This document shows positions 1 through 5,823 of a stretch of 5,856 nt of DNA, piece by piece (within the stretch, counting starts at the first letter, position 1; each line of letters starts with the position of its first letter). The position numbers and the translations under genes were made by a program. This DNA is from Dehalococcoidia bacterium. Its GTDB lineage: Bacteria > Chloroflexota > Dehalococcoidia > Dehalococcoidales > BS750m-G39. The DNA lies in assembly GCA_030616265.1 (NCBI GenBank), contig JAUWXS010000046.1:1-5856 (forward strand). The letters run 5' to 3'. Below the pieces are notes generated by a model. That model had not been told where the DNA came from. It did not search any database and saw only the letters and a program-made list of their open reading frames with translations.

Positions 1-362
1 GCCAGGAAGCTGTATCTTACCTCGCGAGCGGCTTCTTCCGGCGACAGACGCTCTCGGGCTTGGTAGCCCTTCACATCCCGTTTCTCGATAGTGGCTGGAA
101 TACCGAGCTGGCGGGCTAAATCGGCAACATAGTTGGCATCGGCCTCGGACTCAGCCCCCCGCAGCTGGTGGTTGAGGTGAGCTATGTGCAGCTTTACTTT
201 CAGCTCTTTCTGCAGCTTGACCAGAATATGGAGCAGGCACACCGAGTCCGCCCCCCCCGATACCGCCACCACCAGCTTCTCGCCGTCTGATACCAGCTGG
301 TGCTCTTGGATAAAGCCCAGCACCGGCTGTTCCAGTGGTGACGGCTGGTTTTCTCCCTTCAT
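1..362 (-). CDS. tilS: tRNA(Ile)-lysidine synthetase, N-terminal part (cut by window edge)
   Basis: TilS uses ATP to attach lysine to C34 of the CAU-anticodon tRNA(Ile), so that it reads AUA and accepts isoleucine; it acts in the cytoplasm and is normally essential. Only the first 120 residues are present; the gene runs off the left edge. The visible part is the PP-loop ATPase fold. The pyrophosphate-binding motif SGGADS is at residues 35-40 after the strand KLVVAV. The signature HLNHQLRGAESEAD is at 62-75, and EEAAREVRYSF is at 109-119; both are typical of TilS and separate it from other PP-loop enzymes. The ATG at 362 is chosen because AAGGGA (minus strand, 371-376) lies 8 nt before it, overlapping the stop codon of the preceding gene. 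The 13-nt gap to that gene suggests one transcript and coupled translation. No frameshift is seen. The C-terminal tRNA-binding domains cannot be assessed. Confidence 0.95.
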   Translation of the reverse strand, partial: MKGENQPSPLEQPVLGFIQEHQLVSDGEKLVVAVSGGADSVCLLHILVKLQKELKVKLHIAHLNHQLRGAESEADANYVADLARQLGIPATIEKRDVKGYQARERLSPEEAAREVRYSFL

Positions 363-375
363 GTGCCTAATCCCT

Positions 376-1020
376 TTAGCCCGTTTTCAGCAGCAGTTTG
401 GTGCGGCGGATGGAGGTGGGGTGGCTAAAGCCCAGGGCCGCCGCCACCTGCTCCGGTCTTCCCGAGCCACTGCTGTCACAGCGCAGCCTCATGCCTATGC
501 GGGAGGAGCTACGGCGCCAATCAATAAGCCAGAGGTCGTCAATCAAAGCCCTCAGGTCGTAGTTGCGGGTGCCGGTGTCCCTTTCGTGGTGCCAGGGCAA
601 TTGCTCTAAAGATAGCAACGAGGCCAACGCCGCCTTTACTCCCGGCTGGTCCTTTTCCGTTTCCAGTTCAACCTCGTATTCAGCCTGGCTTACCTGTGAT
701 TGCAGCGAGGGCATGGTCGGGGCTACCGAATAGACCTGCTGTATTTCAATCCCCGCCGGCAGTTGCTGGCTTAGGGCGTTGCTTAAGAAATGGGGGGAGA
801 CCCATTGGCTGCAGAAGACATCCATTAGCTCGGCCTGGCTGGTTACCCCCACCGCCAGGGGCGCCGCCAGCGATATGCGGGGGTGGGGGCTAAAGCCCTC
901 GGTGTAGGCTAGCGGTATTTCGGCGCGGTGGAGGGCTCTTTGCCAGAGGCGCATTATATCCAGATGGGAAATGAACTTTATCTCTTCTCCTCGGCTGAAC
1001 CTAATCCGCAGTAGCTGCAT
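376..1020 (-). CDS. DUF2344 / TIGR03936 'radical SAM-linked' protein
   Basis: This 214-residue protein matches the DUF2344 (TIGR03936) family, whose members are usually encoded beside, or fused to, a B12-binding-type radical SAM protein. The biochemical role is unknown to me and I assign none. Family hallmarks are visible in order: FISHLDIMRLWQRALHRA at residues 16-33, YTEGFSPHPRISLAAPLAVG at 39-58, and near the C terminus GRPEQVAAALG at 187-197 followed by RRTKLLL at 205-211. There is no CxxxCxxC cluster motif, so it is not itself a radical SAM enzyme, and there is no signal peptide or membrane segment. The length is what I expect for the stand-alone form. The ATG at 1020 lies inside the end of the upstream CorC-family gene (20-nt overlap), and AAGGA sits about 6 nt before it, which supports this start. 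tilS follows after 13 nt. The radical SAM partner is not in this window. Confidence 0.9.
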   Translation of the reverse strand: MQLLRIRFSRGEEIKFISHLDIMRLWQRALHRAEIPLAYTEGFSPHPRISLAAPLAVGVTSQAELMDVFCSQWVSPHFLSNALSQQLPAGIEIQQVYSVAPTMPSLQSQVSQAEYEVELETEKDQPGVKAALASLLSLEQLPWHHERDTGTRNYDLRALIDDLWLIDWRRSSSRIGMRLRCDSSGSGRPEQVAAALGFSHPTSIRRTKLLLKTG

Positions 1021-2281
1021 GTTTTTCCTTGGTCAATCGTATCTTCTCTATTTTCATCCCCCGCATCTCGGTGATAACTATCTTCAGCCTCTTGTACTTC
1101 AGCCGCTCACCCTCTCTGGGTATGTGCCCCAGGAGGTCAAGGACAAAGCCGGCTACCGTCTCGTAGTCTTCGCCCTCGGGGAGGCCTAAGCCCATCTCTT
1201 CATTGGCTTCTTCCACCCGCATCCCGCCATCAACCTGGAAGGTATACTCGTCAATGCTCTCATATTCCTTCTCTATCGACGCCAGCTCATCGCCCACCGG
1301 ACCGACGATTTCCTCCATTAGCCCGCTTAAAGAGACGACACCAGCCGTGCCGCCGAACTCGTCGACCACCACCGTCATCCGGTAGTTTTTGTCCCTCATC
1401 TCGGTAAAGAGCTCGCTGACCCTTTTGGTCTCAGGGGCAAAGTAAGCCGGGCGAATCAGGTCATTAATGACGTCTTTCCCCTCTAACGCCCCCTTAGCCT
1501 GAGCCATAACGATGTCCTTTATCGAAAGGATGCCGACGACATTGTCCACGTTATCCTCATATACCGGAAAGCGGGAGAGCGGGGATTGGGCGTAAAGTTT
1601 AAGGAAGTCAGCCATTTTGGTGCCCTTGGTTACCCATATTACCTCGGTGCGCGGCACCATGACCTCCCTCACCGGGCGATTGCCGAACTCAAATACATTG
1701 TGCAGCATCTCCGCCTCTTCCTCATCCACCGTCCCCTCCTTGTGCCCCACCGATATCATGGTTCGGATTTCCTCCTCGCTGGCCAGCGACCTGGGCACCG
1801 CCGTCCCGCCGAACATCTTGGCAAACCCGGAGGCAATCCAGCTCAGCGCCACCACAAAGGGGGTAAGCAGCCAGGAGAGTGCCCCTATCGGTCTGACAAG
1901 GGCGAGAGATAGCCTTTCAGCATGGCGGGTGGCTATGGTCTTGGGGGTGGTCTCACAGAATATCAAGAGCGCGATGGTTACTACGATGGTAGAAATGAGG
2001 ACACCCCACTGCGCCCCCCAGAGGCGGATGGCCAGGAAGGTAGCTAGGGCAGCGGCGGCGGTGTTTACCAGGTTGTTGCCCAGCAGGACGGTAGATAGAA
2101 ACTTCTCCGGTCGCTCCATCAACTTGGCTACCTGCTTTGCCCCCCTAACCTTGGTATCGACCAGGTGCTGTACCCTTACCTTCTGCAAGGAGATAAAGGC
2201 TGTCTCCGAGCCTGAGAAGAAGGCTGATAAGAAGAGGCAGACAATAAGCAGCACCAGGTACAGGGTTTCAATGCCAGACAT
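1001..2281 (-). CDS. CNNM/CBS/CorC_HlyC-domain membrane protein (CorC or 'hemolysin' family, probable divalent-cation transporter)
   Basis: The 426-residue protein has the full architecture of the CorC/CNNM family. A DUF21/CNNM transmembrane domain covers about residues 1-155, with hydrophobic segments near 5-25, 65-88, 92-111 and 128-152. It carries the conserved SGSETAF (23-29), GNNLVN (68-73) and E110-T-T-P-K motifs that line the ion site in family structures. A linker ending in the acidic segment EEEIRTMI (169-176) and VDEEEAEMLHNVFEF (185-199) leads to a CBS pair at about 203-330 (REVMVPR at 205-211, SRFPVY at 236-241, VVVDEFGGTAGVVSL at 304-318). A CorC_HlyC domain occupies about 345-420 (DYETVAGFVLDLLGHIP). 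Family members export Mg2+ or help tolerance to it; the old 'hemolysin' label is probably misleading. The ATG at 2281 is preceded by a GGGGTGAT ribosome-binding site and a good promoter. It is the first gene of the three-gene operon. The specific ion cannot be told from sequence. Confidence 0.93.
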   Translation of the reverse strand: MSGIETLYLVLLIVCLFLSAFFSGSETAFISLQKVRVQHLVDTKVRGAKQVAKLMERPEKFLSTVLLGNNLVNTAAAALATFLAIRLWGAQWGVLISTIVVTIALLIFCETTPKTIATRHAERLSLALVRPIGALSWLLTPFVVALSWIASGFAKMFGGTAVPRSLASEEEIRTMISVGHKEGTVDEEEAEMLHNVFEFGNRPVREVMVPRTEVIWVTKGTKMADFLKLYAQSPLSRFPVYEDNVDNVVGILSIKDIVMAQAKGALEGKDVINDLIRPAYFAPETKRVSELFTEMRDKNYRMTVVVDEFGGTAGVVSLSGLMEEIVGPVGDELASIEKEYESIDEYTFQVDGGMRVEEANEEMGLGLPEGEDYETVAGFVLDLLGHIPREGERLKYKRLKIVITEMRGMKIEKIRLTKEKHAATAD

Positions 2282-2332
2282 ATATTATCACCCCACTCTT
2301 AGCTGTATAACCCAATTATTCATCTTTTCGTC

Positions 2333-2361
2333 ATAATATCACTGGCTATTGGGTGTGTCAA
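2333..2361 (-). promoter_or_regulatory. Sigma-70-type promoter of the CorC-family/DUF2344/tilS operon
   Basis: On the minus strand a perfect -35 hexamer TTGACA (2361-2356) is followed by a 17-nt spacer and the -10 hexamer TATTAT (2338-2333). A TGA immediately precedes the -10 and gives an extended -10 element. Transcription should begin near 2326, leaving a leader of about 45 nt before the ATG at 2281. No operator was recognised around it. Confidence 0.75.
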
Positions 2362-2393
2362 AAAGGGATATCAGAGGTGTAACCTCTATGGAC

Positions 2394-2556
2394 TTCTCTC
2401 CCCACCCCGCCCAGGTTTTTCGTCCCACACCAGCCCGCCCACAAAGGTCTTTTCCAGAGGGGGCAAAGCCCCCTCTTCAACTCCCCCAAAAGGTGTGGGG
2501 GGAAGCCCTCAAGTTAAGGAGCGGAGCTCTTTAGGTTGGGTTGGGTGGGATGAGAA
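2394..2556. repeat. MITE-like intergenic repeat with imperfect terminal inverted repeats
   Basis: The two ends, 2394-2413 and 2537-2556, are inverted copies matching at 16 of 20 positions and sharing the pattern TTCTC-nn-CCCACCC-nn-CCCA. The inside is strongly strand-biased, C-rich on the left and G-rich on the right. It holds a perfect 9-bp hairpin at 2456-2476 and an imperfect one at 2475-2505. There is no convincing coding sequence, and no target-site duplication was seen next to the ends. I infer a small non-autonomous element or genomic repeat; a second copy elsewhere in the genome would be needed to confirm this. Confidence 0.45.
2456..2476. repeat. Perfect hairpin, 9-bp GC-rich stem with AAA loop
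   Basis: AGAGGGGGC (2456-2464) and GCCCCCTCT (2468-2476) are exact reverse complements around an AAA loop. It lies inside the MITE-like element and outside both predicted transcripts. No T-tract follows on either strand, so it is not called a terminator. Confidence 0.7.
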
Positions 2557-2571
2557 CTTACGCTTAGCCTC

Positions 2572-2642
2572 CCCTGTCATTCTGAATGGGCGTAGCGCTG
2601 AAGAATCTCAAGAGGCCCTTCGCTGCGCTCAGGGTGACAGGG
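2572..2642. repeat. Palindromic intergenic repeat of the CCCTGTCATTCTGA type
   Basis: The ends CCCTGTCATTCTGA (2572-2585) and TCAGGGTGACAGGG (2629-2642) are inverted repeats agreeing at 12 of 14 positions. The complementarity continues imperfectly inward through GCGTAGCG on the left and CGCTGCGC on the right. The inner GAAGAATCTC and TTCGCTGCGCTCAG segments resemble a short dispersed palindromic repeat that I recall from intergenic regions of several bacterial phyla, including Chloroflexota. The resemblance is from memory. It has no coding capacity and sits only 33 nt before the tsaD -10 box. Confidence 0.6.
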
Positions 2643-2674
2643 AAAGACGTTATTATTCGGCTACATAGTGGCTA

Positions 2675-2683
2675 TGCTATAAT
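2675..2683 (+). promoter_or_regulatory. Extended -10 promoter element of tsaD
   Basis: A perfect TATAAT (2678-2683) is preceded by TGC, forming an extended -10. No good -35 hexamer lies 16-18 nt upstream, which is usual for extended -10 promoters. The -10 ends 8 nt before the tsaD ATG, so transcription would start at about 2690-2692, giving a transcript with almost no leader. Confidence 0.6.
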
Positions 2684-2691
2684 GCAGAGGC

Positions 2692-3669
2692 ATGAAAATC
2701 TTAGCTATAGAGACCTCCTGTGATGAGACGGCGGCGGCGGTGGTCGAGGATGGCAGAAAAATGCTTTCCAACCAGATTGCCTCTCAGGTGGAAATCCACG
2801 CCCGCTACGGGGGGGTTGTCCCTGAGGTGGCTTCCCGCCAGCACCTACTGTCCATTATCCCCGTACTGAAGCAGGCGATGGCTGAGGCTGGTATTACTTG
2901 GAAAGACCTGTCGGGCATTGCCGTCACCGTTGGACCGGGCCTGGCTGGCTCACTTTTGGTGGGAGTGAATGCGGCTAAGGCGATGGCTCTGGCTCATGAT
3001 TTGCCTCTTATCGGGGTCAACCACCTGGAGGGCCACCTCTACGCCAACTGGCTGGGGGACAAAAGCATTGAATTCCCTGTGGTCTGCCTTATCGTTTCCG
3101 GGGGGCATAGTGACCTGGTTTTGGTGCGGGGACACGGGGATTATGTGGTGCTGGGGCGAACCAGGGATGACGCCGCTGGTGAAGCCTTTGATAAAGCCGC
3201 CCGAATATTGGGCTTGGGTTATCCCGGCGGTCCGGCCATTGAGCAGGCAGCCAAGGGTGGTACAGCTTCTATTCCTCTGCCCCGTGCCTGGCTCAAGGGG
3301 AGCAGCGACTTCAGCTTTAGCGGGGTTAAGACGGCGCTGCTGCGCCTGGCGGAGGCCGGCAAGATTTCATCAGCGGCTGACGGTGCCGCCAGTTTTCAGG
3401 AAGCGGTTGTCGATGTTCTGGTTAGCAAAACGGTAGCCGTGGCCAAAGAGCGCCGGGCAAAGCAGGTCTTGCTGGCGGGTGGGGTGGCATCCAACGGGCA
3501 GCTGCGGCAGCGGTTGGCGGAAAATTCCCCCCTCCCCGTCCTCGTTCCCCCACCGATACTGTGCACCGATAACGCGGCTATGATTGCCGTCTGCGGCTGC
3601 TACCGCCTGCAGGCGGGTAAGATAGACGGCCTGGACCTGGATGTTTTCCCCGGACTTAAGCTGGGTTAG
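2692..3669 (+). CDS. tsaD: tRNA N6-threonylcarbamoyladenosine (t6A37) transferase TsaD
   Basis: TsaD (YgjD/Gcp/Kae1 family) transfers the threonylcarbamoyl group from threonylcarbamoyl-AMP to A37 of ANN-decoding tRNAs, working in the cytoplasm with TsaB and TsaE. The 325 residues cover the whole ASKHA-type fold. The opening MKILAIETSCDETAAAVV is canonical and fixes the start. The metal-binding histidines H111 and H115 lie in NHLEGH, with D293 in CTDNAAM completing the site. The nucleotide-binding motifs VSGGHS (135-140) and LAGGVASN (261-268), and the FSFSGVKT segment at 208-214, are all intact. It is slightly shorter than the roughly 337-residue E. coli protein, which is common. The only Shine-Dalgarno-like bases (GAGG, 2687-2690) are just 1 nt from the ATG, unusually close. 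The older annotation 'O-sialoglycoprotein endopeptidase' is misleading. It is followed by groESL but separated from it by a promoter. The partners tsaB and tsaE are not in view. Confidence 0.97.
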   Translation: MKILAIETSCDETAAAVVEDGRKMLSNQIASQVEIHARYGGVVPEVASRQHLLSIIPVLKQAMAEAGITWKDLSGIAVTVGPGLAGSLLVGVNAAKAMALAHDLPLIGVNHLEGHLYANWLGDKSIEFPVVCLIVSGGHSDLVLVRGHGDYVVLGRTRDDAAGEAFDKAARILGLGYPGGPAIEQAAKGGTASIPLPRAWLKGSSDFSFSGVKTALLRLAEAGKISSAADGAASFQEAVVDVLVSKTVAVAKERRAKQVLLAGGVASNGQLRQRLAENSPLPVLVPPPILCTDNAAMIAVCGCYRLQAGKIDGLDLDVFPGLKLG

Positions 3670-3704
3670 CCAGGAGCAGTTCGTAGAGATAAAGGGCTAA
3701 TTGA

Positions 3705-3742
3705 TATAGCTAAGTGCTTGTAAACGGCTAACATTAGCTATA
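3705..3742. repeat. Inverted repeat between tsaD and groES
   Basis: TATAGCTAA (3705-3713) and TTAGCTATA (3734-3742) are perfect 9-nt inverted repeats separated by 20 nt. The arms are A/T-rich and no T-run follows, so this is a weak terminator candidate for tsaD and could instead be a protein-binding site. A further small hairpin, CTAAGT-TGAT-ACTTAG, lies at 3755-3770 and overlaps the -35 of the groES promoter. Confidence 0.5.
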
Positions 3743-3756
3743 AAAGGCTATATACT
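3728..3756 (+). promoter_or_regulatory. Possible second, upstream groES promoter
   Basis: CTAACA (3728-3733, 4 of 6 matches to the -35 consensus) lies 17 nt before TATACT (3751-3756, 5 of 6 matches to the -10). It would start transcription near 3763. The region is A/T-rich, so a chance match is quite possible. Confidence 0.25.
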
Positions 3757-3759
3757 AAG

Positions 3760-3788
3760 TTGATACTTAGGCTCAGGTAGGTTATTAT
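3760..3788 (+). promoter_or_regulatory. Sigma-70-type promoter of groES-groEL
   Basis: TTGATA (3760-3765) is followed after 17 nt by TATTAT (3783-3788), with each hexamer matching consensus at 5 of 6 positions. The start site would fall near 3795, the first base of the CIRCE operator, so HrcA bound there would block initiation. A vegetative promoter with CIRCE is the usual class I heat-shock arrangement. Confidence 0.7.
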
Positions 3789-3794
3789 AAAGCG

Positions 3795-3821
3795 TTAGCA
3801 CTCTCCCCCCGAGAGTGCTAA
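3795..3821 (+). promoter_or_regulatory. CIRCE operator (HrcA binding site)
   Basis: The site is an exact match to the CIRCE consensus TTAGCACTC-N9-GAGTGCTAA, with arms at 3795-3803 and 3813-3821. Here the spacer also begins TC and ends GA, so the palindrome extends to 11 bp per arm around a loop of five C. It predicts HrcA repression of groESL, relieved on heat shock when GroEL is titrated by unfolded protein. An hrcA gene should exist elsewhere in the genome. Confidence 0.97.
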
Positions 3822-3848
3822 AATAGGAAATAGTGATTGAACCAGATG

Positions 3849-3855
3849 AAGGAGG
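3849..3855 (+). promoter_or_regulatory. Strong ribosome-binding site of groES
   Basis: AAGGAGG is a near-perfect Shine-Dalgarno sequence, 6 nt before the ATG at 3862. It fixes the start and fits a highly expressed chaperonin gene. Confidence 0.9.
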
Positions 3856-3861
3856 ATTAGA

Positions 3862-4164
3862 ATGGCGGTTAAACTACAACCGTTGGGCGACCGAGTCATA
3901 GTCAGGCCTATTGAGGGCGAAGAGGTGACCAAGGGGGGGATTGTCCTCCCCGATACTGCCAAGGAGAAACCCCAGGAGGGAAAGGTGCTGGCGGTTGGTC
4001 CCGGACGGCTGTCTGAGGATGGCAAGCGGATAGCTATGGATGTTAAGGTGGGCGACGTGGTGCTCTATGTTAAATATGGCGGCACCGAGGTCAAGATTGA
4101 GGGTGAGGAGCTGATGGTACTGCGTGAGGGCGACATTTTAGCCAAGAAGGTTAGCAAGAAGTAA
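3862..4164 (+). CDS. groES: Co-chaperonin GroES (Cpn10)
   Basis: GroES forms the seven-membered lid that caps the GroEL cage in the cytoplasm while substrate folds in an ATP-dependent cycle. The protein has 100 residues, near the usual 94-100. It opens with LQPLGDRVIVRP (5-16). The mobile loop at about 17-35 contains the GroEL-contacting tripeptide IVL at 27-29 within KGGIVLPDTAKEKP. The beta-barrel core carries EGKVLAVGPG (39-48) and VGDVVLYVKYGGTEVKI (63-79), and the protein ends with the usual EGDILAKK. The start is secured by a strong ribosome-binding site 6 nt upstream. It is the first gene of the CIRCE-controlled operon, with groEL starting 10 nt after its stop codon. Nothing in it looks broken or unusual. 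Confidence 0.98.
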   Translation: MAVKLQPLGDRVIVRPIEGEEVTKGGIVLPDTAKEKPQEGKVLAVGPGRLSEDGKRIAMDVKVGDVVLYVKYGGTEVKIEGEELMVLREGDILAKKVSKK

Positions 4165-4170
4165 GGAGGA
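4163..4170 (+). promoter_or_regulatory. Ribosome-binding site of groEL overlapping the groES stop codon
   Basis: AAGGAGGA begins inside the groES TAA stop (4162-4164) and ends 4 nt before the groEL ATG at 4175. This tight arrangement favours coupled translation of the two chaperonin subunits. Confidence 0.85.
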
Positions 4171-4174
4171 TAAC

Positions 4175-5797
4175 ATGGGTAAACAGATTATATTTGACGA
4201 AGAAGCCAGGCGCGCTATAAAGAAGGGGATAGACACCTTAGCTGACGCGGTCAAGGTGACCCTGGGCCCTAAGGGGCACTGTGTGGCGCTGGACAAGAAA
4301 TGGGGGGCGCCGTCTGTAATCGATGACGGGGTTACCATTGCCAAGGATATCGAACTGCCCGACCCCTTTGAGAACATGGGCGTTCAGCTGGTCAAGGAAG
4401 CAGCCACCAAGACCAACGATGCCTGCGGCGATGGCACCACCACCTCTACCGTCCTGGCTCACGCCATTATCACTGAAGGCTTTAAGAACGTGGCGGCTGG
4501 TGCTGAGCCCATAGCCCTCAAAAAGGGCATTGAGAAGGCGACCATGGCCGTCGTCGAAGAGCTAAAGCGGGTGTCGTTTGAGGTCAAGGGCAAGGAACAG
4601 ATTGCTCAGGTGGGCACCATCACCGCCAAGGACAAGGAGATCGGCGACCTGATTGCCGAGGTGATGGAGAAGGTAGGCAAGGACGGAGTTATCACCGTGG
4701 AGGAGTCCAAGGGGATAAAGTATGAGACCGAGTATGTGGAAGGGATGCAGTTCGACCGCGGTTACATCAGCCCCTACTTTATCACCAATGCCGAGAAGAT
4801 GGAGACGGAGATAGAGGACCCCTATATTCTCATCACCGACAAGAAAATCTCGGCTATATCCGACCTGCTGCCGGCCCTGGAGAAGATACTGCAGGTATCC
4901 AAGAACCTGCTGATTATCGCCGAGGATATAGAAGGCGAAGCCCTGGCTACCCTGGTGGTCAACAAGCTGCGGGGCACGCTCAATGTTCTGGCCATCAAGG
5001 CTCCCGGCTTTGGCGACCGACGCAAGGCGATGCTGGAGGATATGGCTATCCTCACCGGGGGCAAGGTAATCTCGGAGGAGGTAGGGCGCAAGCTGGACTC
5101 GGTTACTGTGGAAGACTTAGGCCGGGCCCGCCGGGTGACCTCTGATAAGGACAACACCACTATCGTTGAAGGCAAGGGCTCGGAGGAAGATATTAAAGCC
5201 AGAATCAAGCAGATTAAGGCTCAAATAGAGGAGACCACCTCTGATTTTGACCGCGAGAAACTGCAGGAGAGACAGGCCAAGCTGGTCGGTGGGGTGGGGG
5301 TAATCAAGGTCGGCGCGGCTACCGAGGTTGAGCTTAAAGAGAGAAAGCACCGCGTTGAAGACGCTCTGTCAGCCACCCGGGCGGCGGTGGAAGAGGGCAT
5401 TCTGCCCGGCGGCGGCGTGGCTCTGCTCAGGGCTACTGTGGTTCTAAAGAAGGTGGAAGCCAGCGCCGATGAAGTTACCGGCGTTAACATTATCCGCAAA
5501 GCGGTGGAAGAACCGATTCGCTGGATTGCCGAGAATGCCGGTAGGGACGGCTCGGTGATAGTCGACGCGGTGAAGAAGAGCAAGGCCGGTGTCGGCTATG
5601 ATGCCGAGGCCGATGAATTCGGCGATATGGTGGAAAAGGGTATTATTGACCCGACCAAGGTGGTAAGGTCTGCCCTGGAGAATGCCGCCAGTATCGCCGT
5701 AATGGTTTTGATTACCGAGTCTCTGGTGGCTGACATACCGGAAAAGGATAAGCCGGCAATGCCCGGCGGTATGGGTGGCATGGAAGGGATGATGTAA
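4175..5797 (+). CDS. groEL: Chaperonin GroEL (Cpn60)
   Basis: GroEL forms the double seven-membered ring that encloses unfolded proteins in the cytoplasm with GroES. All 540 residues are present, close to the usual 540-550. The N-terminal equatorial part holds TLGPKG (29-34), DDGVTIAKD (50-58) and the nucleotide-binding GDGTTT (85-90). The apical domain spans roughly 190-375, with YISPYFI at 197-203. The C-terminal equatorial part has VEDALSATRAAVEEGILPGGGVAL at about 394-417; D396 corresponds to the catalytic Asp398 of E. coli. The tail ends in the typical Gly-Met run (PGGMGGMEGMM). Less common residues are H35, C36, W43 and C84, the last one residue before GDGTTT; C36 and C84 are the only cysteines. 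These resemble Dehalococcoidia GroELs as I remember them. It is the second gene of the CIRCE operon and is followed 26 nt later by a terminator hairpin. Confidence 0.98.
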   Translation: MGKQIIFDEEARRAIKKGIDTLADAVKVTLGPKGHCVALDKKWGAPSVIDDGVTIAKDIELPDPFENMGVQLVKEAATKTNDACGDGTTTSTVLAHAIITEGFKNVAAGAEPIALKKGIEKATMAVVEELKRVSFEVKGKEQIAQVGTITAKDKEIGDLIAEVMEKVGKDGVITVEESKGIKYETEYVEGMQFDRGYISPYFITNAEKMETEIEDPYILITDKKISAISDLLPALEKILQVSKNLLIIAEDIEGEALATLVVNKLRGTLNVLAIKAPGFGDRRKAMLEDMAILTGGKVISEEVGRKLDSVTVEDLGRARRVTSDKDNTTIVEGKGSEEDIKARIKQIKAQIEETTSDFDREKLQERQAKLVGGVGVIKVGAATEVELKERKHRVEDALSATRAAVEEGILPGGGVALLRATVVLKKVEASADEVTGVNIIRKAVEEPIRWIAENAGRDGSVIVDAVKKSKAGVGYDAEADEFGDMVEKGIIDPTKVVRSALENAASIAVMVLITESLVADIPEKDKPAMPGGMGGMEGMM

Positions 5798-5823
5798 TCC
5801 CGTTCTCCGTGACATAGCTATCG

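Noticed and set aside
1617..2336. A 239-codon open frame on the plus strand opposite the CorC-family gene
   Set aside because: It is the antisense shadow of a well-supported gene, has no recognisable domain, and runs across that gene's start and 5' leader.
2456..2505. Bidirectional terminator for the divergent genes
   Set aside because: The hairpins have no T-tract and lie upstream of both promoters, so neither transcript should reach them.
2349..2534. A 61-codon open frame on the plus strand in the divergent intergenic region
   Set aside because: It overlaps the operon promoter and the repeat element. Its low-complexity, proline-rich translation looks like repeat sequence, and no ribosome-binding site was seen.
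3670..3794. A small RNA or tRNA gene in the tsaD-groES gap
   Set aside because: The inverted repeats do not form a cloverleaf, no T-loop or anticodon arm is present, and the region is better explained by promoter elements.
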